64,000 nucleotides of DNA. Source: Christensenella sp. UBA4675 (GTDB lineage: Bacteria > Bacillota > Clostridia > Christensenellales > Borkfalkiaceae). The notes under the pieces are model-generated. The model saw nothing but the letters and a program-made list of their open reading frames with translations. It ran no database searches and was not told the origin of the DNA. A program made the position numbers and the translations under genes. This document shows positions 25,960 to 34,502 of the stretch, in pieces. Location: assembly GCA_002405165.1 (NCBI GenBank), contig DHLF01000005.1, forward strand, positions 133,743 through 197,742. Direction: 5' to 3'. Within the stretch, counting starts at the first letter, position 1, and each line of letters begins with the position of its first letter.

Positions 25960-25988
25960 TTTTTATTCGATAAATTTCGTTTTTTAAA

Positions 25989-27197
25989 TTAAATTCTTAA
26001 AATGTCGCCTTCTTTTAATTTTAAAGGACTTTTTATATATAACGTTTGCTGAACGACTTTCGCGTCTAATACGTCGTTGCCGTTTTCGTCCGTCATTTTA
26101 TCTACTTTCAATTTTTTTAAAAAGTTATCGTCGGGGGATAAAACTTCTAATTCGTCGCCAACCTTAAAACGATTTCTCATCTCAACTATTACGCTTTTTT
26201 TATTTTCGTCGTACCCTTTTACGACTGCAATAAACTTAGCCGTGCCTTTGGACTGAGAATTTTCGTGATTTACCGTTTCTAAATTTTGCCCGAACGCATA
26301 AGCCGTAGTAAACGCCCTATGAGCCGTTTTTTCTAATTCATCGATATATAGGCGGTTATTTTTATAATTTTCGCCGTTTTTTACAAGGTCGTCTATCGCC
26401 CTTCTGTAAGCGTTTATTACGGTTGCAACATAGTATTCGCTTTTCATTCTTCCTTCCACCTTAAACGACACTACCCCGCTATCTATCATTTCTTTTAAAT
26501 GGTAAATCATATTCAAGTCTTTACTGTTTAAAATATAAGAACCGTGTTCGTCTTGAAGTAAAGAGCAATAATCTCCGTTTTTACTAACTTCCCTAATTTC
26601 GTATTCCCATCTGCACGCCTGAACGCAATCGCCTAAATTTGCGTCCCGTTTGTTAAAGTATTCGCTTAACAAACATCTTCCGCTATAACTTATACACATT
26701 GCGCCGTGAGCGAAACATTCTATATCTATATCGGGTACGTAGTCGTGAATTTCTTTGATTTCTTTTAAGGATAATTCCCTTGCAAGAACTACCCTTTCCG
26801 CACCAAAATCGCGCCAAAACATAACTGCTTCTTTATTAGTAACGTTTGCTTGCGTGGAAACGTGTATTTTTAAATTTTTAGCAACGTTTTTTATTAGTCG
26901 CATAATGCCTACGTCGCTTACGATTACCGCGTCTACGCCTATTTTTTCTAAAAACGGTAAAAATTCTTTTGCTCTTTCAAGAGACGAATTATGCGGAAAA
27001 ATATTTACCGCAACGTAAAGCTTTTTGCCTTTTTCGTGAACGTATTTTACGGCTTTTTCTATTTCTTCGTCCGAAAAATTATCCGCTTGCGCGCGTAAGG
27101 ACAGGCTTTTTCCGCCTATATACACGGCGTCCGCCCCGAATTTTATTGCCGTTTTAAGTTTTTCAAAATTGCCCGCAGGCGAAAGTAATTCAATCAT
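25989..27197 (-). CDS. Peptidase U32 family protein, probable tRNA U34 hydroxylation factor
   Basis: A 402-residue U32 protein. The family signature is clear: IECFAHGAMCISYSGRCLLS followed by GDCVQACRWEYEI, giving the conserved Cys set. The N-terminal TIM-barrel-like part begins IELLSPAGNFEKLKTAIKFG. Several bacterial U32 proteins (TrhP/YrrN/YrrO, RlhA) act in prephenate-dependent RNA hydroxylation, not proteolysis. The trmR-like gene 72 bases upstream matches the Bacillus yrrMNO arrangement. A role in tRNA 5-hydroxyuridine formation is therefore the best guess. Confidence 0.88.
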   Translation of the reverse strand: MIELLSPAGNFEKLKTAIKFGADAVYIGGKSLSLRAQADNFSDEEIEKAVKYVHEKGKKLYVAVNIFPHNSSLERAKEFLPFLEKIGVDAVIVSDVGIMRLIKNVAKNLKIHVSTQANVTNKEAVMFWRDFGAERVVLARELSLKEIKEIHDYVPDIDIECFAHGAMCISYSGRCLLSEYFNKRDANLGDCVQACRWEYEIREVSKNGDYCSLLQDEHGSYILNSKDLNMIYHLKEMIDSGVVSFKVEGRMKSEYYVATVINAYRRAIDDLVKNGENYKNNRLYIDELEKTAHRAFTTAYAFGQNLETVNHENSQSKGTAKFIAVVKGYDENKKSVIVEMRNRFKVGDELEVLSPDDNFLKKLKVDKMTDENGNDVLDAKVVQQTLYIKSPLKLKEGDILRI

Positions 27198-27269
27198 TTT
27201 TCCTTTATATACCGCTTTTTATTCCGTTTTTATAATGCAACCTATTGCGTTTTTATAAATAGTACAAAT

Positions 27270-27860
27270 TTATTCCGTTTTGCCTTTATATATACTGCAA
27301 CTAATTCCGTCGCCCGCTCTTATAAGCTCGCTTTCGTAGTTGCCCGAATAAAAAACGTATTTTAAATACTCTCTCATATTTACGACTATCGTTTTTTGTC
27401 TATGTACAAACGGAACTTTATTTTCTATATATCCCCTAAATAAAACGTTGTCGGCAAAAACTAAGGCGTTTTTTTCTAACAAAGGTTCTATTAAAACAAG
27501 ATTTTTTTTGTATTTGCTTTTTGCACCGTCCAAAAACACGAAATCGTATTTATCTTTTAATGTGGGAATTACCGCTAAACTATCCCCTAAAAAACTTGTT
27601 ACCCTATCTTCTACACCGAATAATTTAAAATTTTCCTGCGCTTTATTATAGGAATTTTCCCTTATTTCTATCGTTGTGATTTTGGCGGAAGAGTTTTGAA
27701 GTAACGCAATGGCGCTCATTCCGACGGCAGTGCCTATTTCCAAAATATTTTTTGGATTTTTCTTCTTAACTTTTTCTATTAGATACTTATACCCTTCGTC
27801 GAGAATAGTCGGAACGCCTTGCTCGCGATATTCTTTTCTTAGCTCTATTAAATCTTTCAT
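27270..27860 (-). CDS. trmR: O-methyltransferase, probable tRNA 5-hydroxyuridine methyltransferase
   Basis: A 196-residue class I SAM methyltransferase. Motif I is ILEIGTAVGMSAIALL, followed by ITTIEI and VFLDGAKSKY, which fit the catechol O-methyltransferase-like YrrM/TrmR family. TrmR makes 5-methoxyuridine at tRNA position 34 from the hydroxylated base, and its neighbour is a U32 protein. It starts right after the RNase J gene (one base between) and is likely co-transcribed with it. Confidence 0.82.
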   Translation of the reverse strand: MKDLIELRKEYREQGVPTILDEGYKYLIEKVKKKNPKNILEIGTAVGMSAIALLQNSSAKITTIEIRENSYNKAQENFKLFGVEDRVTSFLGDSLAVIPTLKDKYDFVFLDGAKSKYKKNLVLIEPLLEKNALVFADNVLFRGYIENKVPFVHRQKTIVVNMREYLKYVFYSGNYESELIRAGDGISCSIYKGKTE

Positions 27861-27861
27861 G

Positions 27862-29523
27862 TTACATTTGAGTTATTATAGGAAGAATTACAGGACAATG
27901 AGTAAGCTTTTTAAAGGCGTAATTCCTCATAGTTTTTCTGACTACGTTTCTCATTTCCTGAGTATCTTTAAAGGATTTAAAATCCGCCCCGTTTACGTTT
28001 TTAACGATTAAAGCTTTAAGTTCTTCTATATTTTTTTCGGATAACGTAGTCCCTTTATTTATTATGTCGGGACCCGAAACTATTTCGCCCGTATCGGCGG
28101 AATATCCTACTACGGCAATTATAATTCCGTCTTCCGATAGATGTTTTCTATCTCTTACGACTTCTCCGTTGTCGTCTATATTGCTACCGTCAACAAGCCT
28201 TGAACCCGCTTGGAAAGGTTCGCCTTTTTTCATGGATTTTGCGGTAAGTTCTACCGTATCGCCTATTTCGGCAATTAGAGTATTGCTTTCTTTCATACCC
28301 ATACCTTTGGCAAGTAAAATGTGCTTTTTTAAATGACGATATTCGCCGTGTACGGGAATAAAAAATTTGGGTTTTATTAAAGAATGCAATATCTTTAATT
28401 CTTCTTGAAACGCGTGTCCCGAAACGTGAATTTTCTCTAACGATTCGTAATAAACTTCCGCGCCCATTTTATATAGGTTATTTATAACTTTATATACGTT
28501 TTTTTCGTTGCCCGGAATGGGAGAAGCGGAAATAATAATAGCGTCGTTAGGGGTGATTTTTACTTGGGGGTAATCGCCGTAAGCCATTCTCGTTAAAACG
28601 CTCATGGGTTCGCCCTGACTTCCCGTAGATACGATAACTATATCTTTATCCGCAAAATTTTTACTTCTTTCTATATCGACTAAAATATTTTCGGGAATAG
28701 TGAGTTCGCCTATTTTAGACGCTGCTTCTGCTACGTTTATCATACTTCTACCCGAAAAAGCAACTTTTCTTTTATATTTTTGGGCTATATTGAGTATTTG
28801 TTGAAGTCTGTGAACGTTAGAAGAAAACGTAGCGATAATTATTCTCTTTTTAACGTTTTCAGCAAAAAGTCTGTCGAAAGTTGCCCCGACAACCGTTTCG
28901 CTAGGTGCGTATCCCGTCCTTTCCACGTTGGTAGATTCGCACATTAAAAGAAGCACGCCCTTTTTACCTATTTCGGAAATTCTGGTTATATCCATTACTT
29001 GACCGTTGATAGGCGTTAAATCTATTTTAAAATCTCCCGAATGGAATATTACACCTACGGGCGTTGTAATAGCTAATGCACAAGCACCCGTTATAGAATG
29101 GTTTACGTTAATAAATTCAACTTTAAAACAACCAAGACTAATAATAGAACCGGCTGTAACGCAATTAAAATTATAATCCGAAATTTTATGTTCTCTCATT
29201 TTGTTTTCGGCTAGCGTAAGCGTAAGTTTAGTACCGAAAACGGGAATTTTTAATTCTTTTAAAAGATACGGAAGTCCGCCTATATGGTCTTCGTGTCCGT
29301 GAGTAAGCACTACTCCCCTTACCCTGTCTTTGTTTGCGATAAGGTAAGATATATCTTGAATTACCAAATCTATACCCGGCATATCTTCCGTAGGAAACGC
29401 AAGCCCCGCGTCTACGATAATTATATCTTTACCGTATTCGAACGCAGTCATGTTTTTTCCTATTTCGCCTACTCCGCCTAAAAATCTGATGAATAATTTG
29501 TGTTTGTTTGGTTTAGTTTTCAT
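27862..29523 (-). CDS. rnjA: Ribonuclease J
   Basis: A 553-residue metallo-beta-lactamase/beta-CASP nuclease. It begins with the RFLGGVGEIGKNMTAFE segment, has the metal motif LTHGHEDHIGG, and shows the beta-CASP motifs near CESTNVERTGYAPSE and VSTGSQGEPMSVL. HVSGHAFQEE and PVHGEYRHL supply later metal and substrate residues. RNase J is the main 5'-3' exonuclease and endonuclease of mRNA decay in Firmicutes. The leader holds a terminator-like hairpin within 25 bases of the start codon. It follows valS at 266 bases. Confidence 0.94.
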   Translation of the reverse strand: MKTKPNKHKLFIRFLGGVGEIGKNMTAFEYGKDIIIVDAGLAFPTEDMPGIDLVIQDISYLIANKDRVRGVVLTHGHEDHIGGLPYLLKELKIPVFGTKLTLTLAENKMREHKISDYNFNCVTAGSIISLGCFKVEFINVNHSITGACALAITTPVGVIFHSGDFKIDLTPINGQVMDITRISEIGKKGVLLLMCESTNVERTGYAPSETVVGATFDRLFAENVKKRIIIATFSSNVHRLQQILNIAQKYKRKVAFSGRSMINVAEAASKIGELTIPENILVDIERSKNFADKDIVIVSTGSQGEPMSVLTRMAYGDYPQVKITPNDAIIISASPIPGNEKNVYKVINNLYKMGAEVYYESLEKIHVSGHAFQEELKILHSLIKPKFFIPVHGEYRHLKKHILLAKGMGMKESNTLIAEIGDTVELTAKSMKKGEPFQAGSRLVDGSNIDDNGEVVRDRKHLSEDGIIIAVVGYSADTGEIVSGPDIINKGTTLSEKNIEELKALIVKNVNGADFKSFKDTQEMRNVVRKTMRNYAFKKLTHCPVILPIITQM

Positions 29524-29540
29524 TTAAACTCCGTTTTTTT

Positions 29541-29577
29541 AAAAATTTGAAAGAGCCTTAAAGCAAGACTCTTTCAA
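29541..29577 (-). terminator. Terminator-like hairpin in the RNase J leader
   Basis: TTGAAAGAG (29547-29555) pairs with CTCTTTCAA (29569-29577). Five T follow on the minus strand. The start codon is under 20 bases beyond, leaving no room for a promoter between, so this is either an attenuator in the leader or an inefficient terminator of valS. Confidence 0.5.
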
Positions 29578-29789
29578 TACCGAACAAAATATCATAGCTT
29601 TCATTAAAAACTATCTATCTCGTAAAATTATCGTTTGTGATACGATTAACTTAAAATATAACCGCTTTATTCTATGCCTACGCCTAATTTATATTAAACG
29701 AATAATGCTTAAAGCTTTGATTGCCATAACGGTTATTACGTTTTTCGTGGCTCTTGCTTGTTTTGTATTAAAAAGAGACAAAGGTAAAA

Positions 29790-32417
29790 CTACGTTTCGT
29801 ATTCTTTTAAAGTAACTAACAACTTCTCCTTTTGTTCAACGTATTTTTCCAGCTTTTGTTTTTCGGCGTCGATTAAAGTTTTGGGAGCTTTTTCAACAAA
29901 CCCCTTATTGTTAAGTTTTCCTTGCGCCCTTTTAATTTCGCTTTCGGTTTTTTCAATTTCGCCCTTTATTCTTTCAATTTCTTTTGCGAAATCTACTAAT
30001 TCGCCTAGCGGAATGAAAATTTGCGTGCCCGAAATAATATCTGCTTGACATTTTTCTTTAATTTCTTCTTTTCCGTTTACGAAAATAATATTTTCAACGC
30101 CTGCAAGCTTGCAAATATTTTCTTTGCAAGAATTTATTATTTTTTTGCTTTCCGTTATAACGAATAAATCGACTTTTTTGCTAGGAGCACAACCAAGCGT
30201 GTTTTTAGCGTTTCTTACGCTCTTGATTATTCCCATAACAAGTTCCATATCGCCCGCCACCTTTTTGAATACTTGTTTAGAGTTATAACGGGGATAATCG
30301 CTTGTAATAAGTCTTCCGCGGGCGCCCGGAAGCGAAGAGTAAATCTCTTCCGTAACGAAAGGTATAAACGGATGAAGAAGTTTTAACGTTTCGCCTAAAA
30401 CGTAAACCAAAACGCTAACTGTTTTAGCTTTCTCGGCTTCGTCGCCAGAATAAAGCGAACTCTTACAAAGTTCTATATACCAGTCGCAGAAATCGTCCCA
30501 TACGAAATTTTGTAATTCGCCCGTAGCGTTACCTAATTCGTATTTGTCCATATTTTGCGTTACGGTTCTAATAGTCATATTGAGTTTGGATAATATCCAT
30601 TTATCCGCTAGACTTAGCTCGCATTCCGAAATAGGAATAATTTCAACGTTTTCGGCGTTCATCAATACGAAACGAGAAGCATTCCAAATTTTATTGATAA
30701 AGTTTCTGCAACCGTCTAGTTTTTCTTTTAAAAATCTAGTGTCGTTACCCGCGCTAATACCGTTTATAAGCGAAAATCTTAACGGGTCGGCGCCGTATTC
30801 GTCAATAATTTCCAACGGGTCTATTCCGTTACCTAAGGACTTGCTCATTTTTCTTCCTTGACTGTCCCTGACTATTCCGTGAATAAGAACTTCTTTAAAC
30901 GGAACTTTTTTCATATGTTCAATTCCGCTGAAAATCATTCTTGCAACCCAGAAGAAAATAATATCGTATCCCGTAACTAACAAGTTAGTAGGATAAAAAT
31001 ATTTTAAGTCTTCGGTTTTGTCGGGGAAACCGAGCGTGGAGAAAGGCCATAACGCCGAAGAAAACCAAGTATCCAAAACGTCTTCGTCCTGCGTGATGTT
31101 TTTACCGTTGCATTTAGGACAAGTGTGTACGTCCGTTTTAGAAACGATAACTTCTCCGCAATCGTGGCAATAATACGCGGGAATCCTGTGTCCCCACCAA
31201 AGCTGACGAGAAATACACCAGTCTTTAATGTTTTCCATCCAGTTATAGTAGATTTTTGTAAATCTTTCGGGGATAAAAGTAACTTTTTTATCTTCTACCG
31301 CTTTAATTGCAGGGTCGGCAAGCGTTTTCATTTTAACAAACCATTGTTTGGAAATAATGGGTTCTACACTCGTATGGCAACGATAACAATGCCCTACGTT
31401 ATGGGCGTGCGGTTCGATTTTAACCAAATTACCTAGTTTTTCAAGTTCTTCTACCGTTTGTTTTCTCGCTTCGAAACGGTCTAAACCCTCAAACTTGCCT
31501 GCGTAAGAATTCATAGTTCCGTCGTCGTTCATAACCCTTATAACTTCGAGATTATGTCTTAATCCTACGTTAAAGTCGTTGGGGTCGTGCGCGGGAGTGA
31601 TTTTTACCGCGCCCGTACCGAATTCGGTTTCTACGTATTCGTCGTAAATTAAAGGAATTTCTTTGTTGACGATAGGAAGAATAAGCTTTTTACCTTCTAG
31701 TCCCTTATATCTCGGGTCGTTAGGATTTACCGCTACCGCAGTGTCGCCGAACATAGTTTCGGGACGAGTGGTAGCTACGGTAACGCTACCGCTACCGTCG
31801 GCAAAATCGTATCTGATATGCCATAAGAAAGAGTTTTCTTCCGCGTACTCTACTTCCGCGTCCGAAAGCGCGGTTCCGCATACGGGACAGAAATTTATAA
31901 TTCTGCTTCCCCTATAAATCAATCCTTTGTTGTAAAGGTTTACGAAAACTTCTTTTACCGCCTTGTTACACTTATCGTCCATAGTGAAAGAAAGTCTGTT
32001 CCAATCGCAAGAACAACCTAGGTGTTTTAGCTGTTCTACAATTCTTCCGCCGTATTTATCTTTCCACGCCCAAGCTCTTTTTAAAAACTCTTCTCTTCCG
32101 ATATCGTGCTTGTCAATACCTTCCTTGCGGAGTTGGTCGACAATTTTAACTTCGGTCGCGATAGAAGCGTGGTCGGTTCCGGGGAGCCATAACGCCTCGA
32201 ACCCTCTCATTCTCTTATAACGAATTATAACGTCCTGTATGGTGTCGTCTAAGGCGTGCCCCATATGAAGTTGCCCCGTAATATTCGGTGGGGGAATAAC
32301 TATCGTAAAAGGAACTTTATCGTAATTGACGGACGCCGAAAAACACCCGTTTTCTTCCCAATCTTTGTAAATTCTATCCTCAAATTCTTTGGGATTGTAG
32401 GTTTTTGCCATTTTCAT
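29790..32417 (-). CDS. valS: Valyl-tRNA synthetase
   Basis: An 875-residue class I synthetase. The HIGH motif is in PPPNITGQLHMGHALDD and the KMSKS motif in DSQGRKMSKSLGNG. The editing domain and the C-terminal coiled-coil arm (from about 810, EIERIKGEIEKTES) are present. It charges tRNA-Val. The first ATG is well placed after GGAG; a second Met two codons on is possible. A consensus promoter lies about 75 bases upstream. No T-box is present, although valS is often T-box controlled in Firmicutes. Confidence 0.96.
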   Translation of the reverse strand: MKMAKTYNPKEFEDRIYKDWEENGCFSASVNYDKVPFTIVIPPPNITGQLHMGHALDDTIQDVIIRYKRMRGFEALWLPGTDHASIATEVKIVDQLRKEGIDKHDIGREEFLKRAWAWKDKYGGRIVEQLKHLGCSCDWNRLSFTMDDKCNKAVKEVFVNLYNKGLIYRGSRIINFCPVCGTALSDAEVEYAEENSFLWHIRYDFADGSGSVTVATTRPETMFGDTAVAVNPNDPRYKGLEGKKLILPIVNKEIPLIYDEYVETEFGTGAVKITPAHDPNDFNVGLRHNLEVIRVMNDDGTMNSYAGKFEGLDRFEARKQTVEELEKLGNLVKIEPHAHNVGHCYRCHTSVEPIISKQWFVKMKTLADPAIKAVEDKKVTFIPERFTKIYYNWMENIKDWCISRQLWWGHRIPAYYCHDCGEVIVSKTDVHTCPKCNGKNITQDEDVLDTWFSSALWPFSTLGFPDKTEDLKYFYPTNLLVTGYDIIFFWVARMIFSGIEHMKKVPFKEVLIHGIVRDSQGRKMSKSLGNGIDPLEIIDEYGADPLRFSLINGISAGNDTRFLKEKLDGCRNFINKIWNASRFVLMNAENVEIIPISECELSLADKWILSKLNMTIRTVTQNMDKYELGNATGELQNFVWDDFCDWYIELCKSSLYSGDEAEKAKTVSVLVYVLGETLKLLHPFIPFVTEEIYSSLPGARGRLITSDYPRYNSKQVFKKVAGDMELVMGIIKSVRNAKNTLGCAPSKKVDLFVITESKKIINSCKENICKLAGVENIIFVNGKEEIKEKCQADIISGTQIFIPLGELVDFAKEIERIKGEIEKTESEIKRAQGKLNNKGFVEKAPKTLIDAEKQKLEKYVEQKEKLLVTLKEYET

Positions 32418-32425
32418 AAAAAAAT

Positions 32426-32669
32426 CTCCAAAAGGCTTTATCGTTTAGCGGAAAATTTTTATAAATTTTCCGTTTTGCTCGTATCTAGGTTATTATATAG
32501 TAATTACCTATAATTGTCAATAAAATGACAATCGTAAAAACGTCGTTTTTTACAAAATTCGAGCTTTTTTAAACGCTTCGACTAAGAATTTTACCGTTTT
32601 AAAACGCAATTCTTTGCCGATTATTCTACATTAAGAAGTTTTACCCCCTTAACTAAAAGCCTTTTGGAG
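32426..32669. repeat. 14-bp inverted repeat pair flanking the valS leader
   Basis: CTCCAAAAGGCTTT at 32426-32439 is exactly inverted at 32656-32669. The left copy contains the valS ribosome binding site; the right copy lies just after the last phage-type gene. Between them are the valS promoter and AT-rich DNA. Origin unknown; no terminal homology extends inward. Confidence 0.5.
32492..32520 (-). promoter_or_regulatory. Consensus sigma-A promoter of valS
   Basis: Minus strand TTGACA, 17-base spacer, TATAAT, a perfect match. The transcribed leader of about 70 bases can fold a CGGAAAATTT/AAATTTTCCG hairpin but has no T-box sequence. Confidence 0.85.
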
Positions 32670-32681
32670 TTTATTTAGTTT

Positions 32682-33470
32682 TTATCCGAACATTGCAAGC
32701 AACGCTTTTCTTTCTTGCTCGGTAGTTGAGTTTTTAATAAAAATATCGTCTTTTATAGCTTTTTTCGCGTCTTCTGTCGATAATTTCTTTAAATAATTGC
32801 CTAAAATTTTAACGATTTGCAAAGAATATTCTTTTGCTTTATCTTTATCCGTCAAAGAGTTCCCGTAGGAAGTGTTTGCAATTCTAGAAAGTTCGTTGTA
32901 TTCGTCCGCCAAATCAAAATCGTATCTTTTATCTATTGCGTTTTTGCTTTGTTCCGCCCTTTTTTCAGCCTTATCGGTTTGGTCGTCGATTAAAGAAACG
33001 GTTGCGTCGTACTTGTCTTTTAAAACGTTTAATTTATCTTCCTTTTGTTTTTCTATATCGCCCACGACTTGCTCGGCGATAGACGAACGAGCTATATCGT
33101 TTTTAAAAGCCTTTTCGTTAGAATTGACTTTTTTTTCTTCTTGACCGCTTTCTACATCAAGTTTGTTATTTAAATAAGAAGCTTTGCCGTTTGCAAGTTT
33201 TTCTTTTGACTTATTCTTCACATCGTCTAATTTATCTTGAACGGCGTTATATTCGTTTTGATAATCTTCTTCTAAAATTCTTCTCGCGATTTCTTTAATA
33301 TCGTCGCTTGTAAACCTTGACAAATCCGCCTTAGAACCCTTCTTGTTAACGGTTTTATCGAAATAATCGCTTTTTGCTTTTTCTACTTCTTGTTTCATTT
33401 TATCGTAGTCCGATTGATTCGAACTTGTCAAAACAAGTTCCGCTTGTTTTTTTAATTTATCTAATCTCAT
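32682..33470 (-). CDS. Coiled-coil protein at the end of the phage-type cluster
   Basis: A 262-residue, very hydrophilic, Lys/Glu/Asp-rich helical protein with long predicted coiled coils and no signal peptide, cysteine or membrane segment. I do not recognise a family. It is the last gene of the particle cluster, preceded by AAAGGAG. Last-gene position after tail genes is where short-tailed phages often encode ejection or internal proteins, and a mainly helical soluble protein would suit that role. This is inference from position only. Confidence 0.6.
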   Translation of the reverse strand: MRLDKLKKQAELVLTSSNQSDYDKMKQEVEKAKSDYFDKTVNKKGSKADLSRFTSDDIKEIARRILEEDYQNEYNAVQDKLDDVKNKSKEKLANGKASYLNNKLDVESGQEEKKVNSNEKAFKNDIARSSIAEQVVGDIEKQKEDKLNVLKDKYDATVSLIDDQTDKAEKRAEQSKNAIDKRYDFDLADEYNELSRIANTSYGNSLTDKDKAKEYSLQIVKILGNYLKKLSTEDAKKAIKDDIFIKNSTTEQERKALLAMFG

Positions 33471-33480
33471 TTTTCTCCTT

Positions 33481-33675
33481 TTAAACGTAAAAATTACGCT
33501 TGGTTATATAAAGTTGCTTACCGTCGAAAAGCGTACGTTTTTCACCGCCGTAGCATATAACGCTTTTAGTTAAATTAGCGTCGTATTTTACGAAAACGCC
33601 GTTTTCGCTGGCAAATAAATTACCGCTATCGTCAAAATAATAATCTTGTCCTTCTTGTAAAACGTAATCTTTCAT
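33481..33675 (-). CDS. Small protein of the phage-type cluster
   Basis: A 64-residue protein with an AAAGGAG site, between the 269-residue protein and the coiled-coil protein with gaps of 10 or fewer bases. It is rich in Tyr, Asp and Gly, and its pattern of short strands (DYYFDDSGNLFASENGVFVK) suggests a small beta domain. No family recognised. Confidence 0.6.
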   Translation of the reverse strand: MKDYVLQEGQDYYFDDSGNLFASENGVFVKYDANLTKSVICYGGEKRTLFDGKQLYITKRNFYV

Positions 33676-33684
33676 AACACTCCT

Positions 33685-34494
33685 TTATTCAAAAAGATTA
33701 AAACACAGTCTTATTTTTCCGTCGCCGTCCCTAAATACCGCTTTTGAACCTTTAATCGCGTAAATTTTACTTACGTTCTTTTTTAAACTCGTTTTCGTAA
33801 ATACGCCGTTTTCATATTCGTAAGAACTTAAAACACCCTTTTTAACGACGTATAGGCGGAGTTTTTCTTGATAATCTATTTTTACGTCTTGACCTTCTAT
33901 CTCTGTGGAAAGCTCAACGCAAGATAAATCCTGATAGTAAATTTTAACCTTTACTTCTTCTCCCGAAACGTAGCATATATATAGTAAATCGCCTTTGCAA
34001 ATATCTCCCGAAGGACTTTCCCCCAAATTTTCTATTAAAACAAGACTTTCCCCGTCGTACTTATATAATTTTAACTCGCCGTCGCAACTAGAAAAAATAA
34101 AACTGGCGTCGGTAAAATTTACGCTTTTAATTATCATTTCGTCTAAATATCTTACTTGACCGTAAACGGCGAAAATAAGTTTAGTACCCGCTTGACAGTT
34201 CGTAGTAACTTTTACCGTCTTTTTACCTTCGTCAAGAGAAAAATATTCGCCCAAAATTACGGGAACGGAATTTATAAAAATTTTAATTTCTTTCCCGCTT
34301 TCCGACTCCGACACGGGAGCTATTTTTACTTTCCCGCCGTTGCAAAAAAAAGAAAAATACGCATTTTTTTCACTTTGCGTTTGCTCTCCCGAAACGGTAA
34401 CGTAAAAATTTAAGTAAACGGACAAATTACTATTTGCTTGTTGTTTGGATAGTTTTTCGTTTAAATAATAAATTCGTTCTTTTAATGAGTTCAT
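33685..34494 (-). CDS. Beta-rich protein of the phage-type cluster, possible tail component
   Basis: A 269-residue protein. A short helical coiled-coil start (LKERIYYLNEKLSKQQ) is followed by continuous beta strands with repeated YxxxxLxxxE patterns. It lies between the nozzle-like gene and two small genes, all closely spaced with GGAG sites. A coiled-coil base with a beta-rich body suits a tail fibre or adhesin, but no receptor-binding family is recognised. Its C-terminal strands look like propeller blades. Function uncertain. Confidence 0.6.
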   Translation of the reverse strand: MNSLKERIYYLNEKLSKQQANSNLSVYLNFYVTVSGEQTQSEKNAYFSFFCNGGKVKIAPVSESESGKEIKIFINSVPVILGEYFSLDEGKKTVKVTTNCQAGTKLIFAVYGQVRYLDEMIIKSVNFTDASFIFSSCDGELKLYKYDGESLVLIENLGESPSGDICKGDLLYICYVSGEEVKVKIYYQDLSCVELSTEIEGQDVKIDYQEKLRLYVVKKGVLSSYEYENGVFTKTSLKKNVSKIYAIKGSKAVFRDGDGKIRLCFNLFE

Positions 34495-34502
34495 TTTTCT
34501 CC

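Noticed and set aside
29705..29815. 36-residue plus-strand ORF with a membrane-like segment between RNase J and valS
   Set aside because: No ribosome binding site or promoter, and it overlaps the valS end by 26 bases; probably chance.
32418..32681. Possible T-box riboswitch before valS
   Set aside because: The conserved T-box sequence and specifier stem are not present; only a simple AT-rich hairpin is seen.
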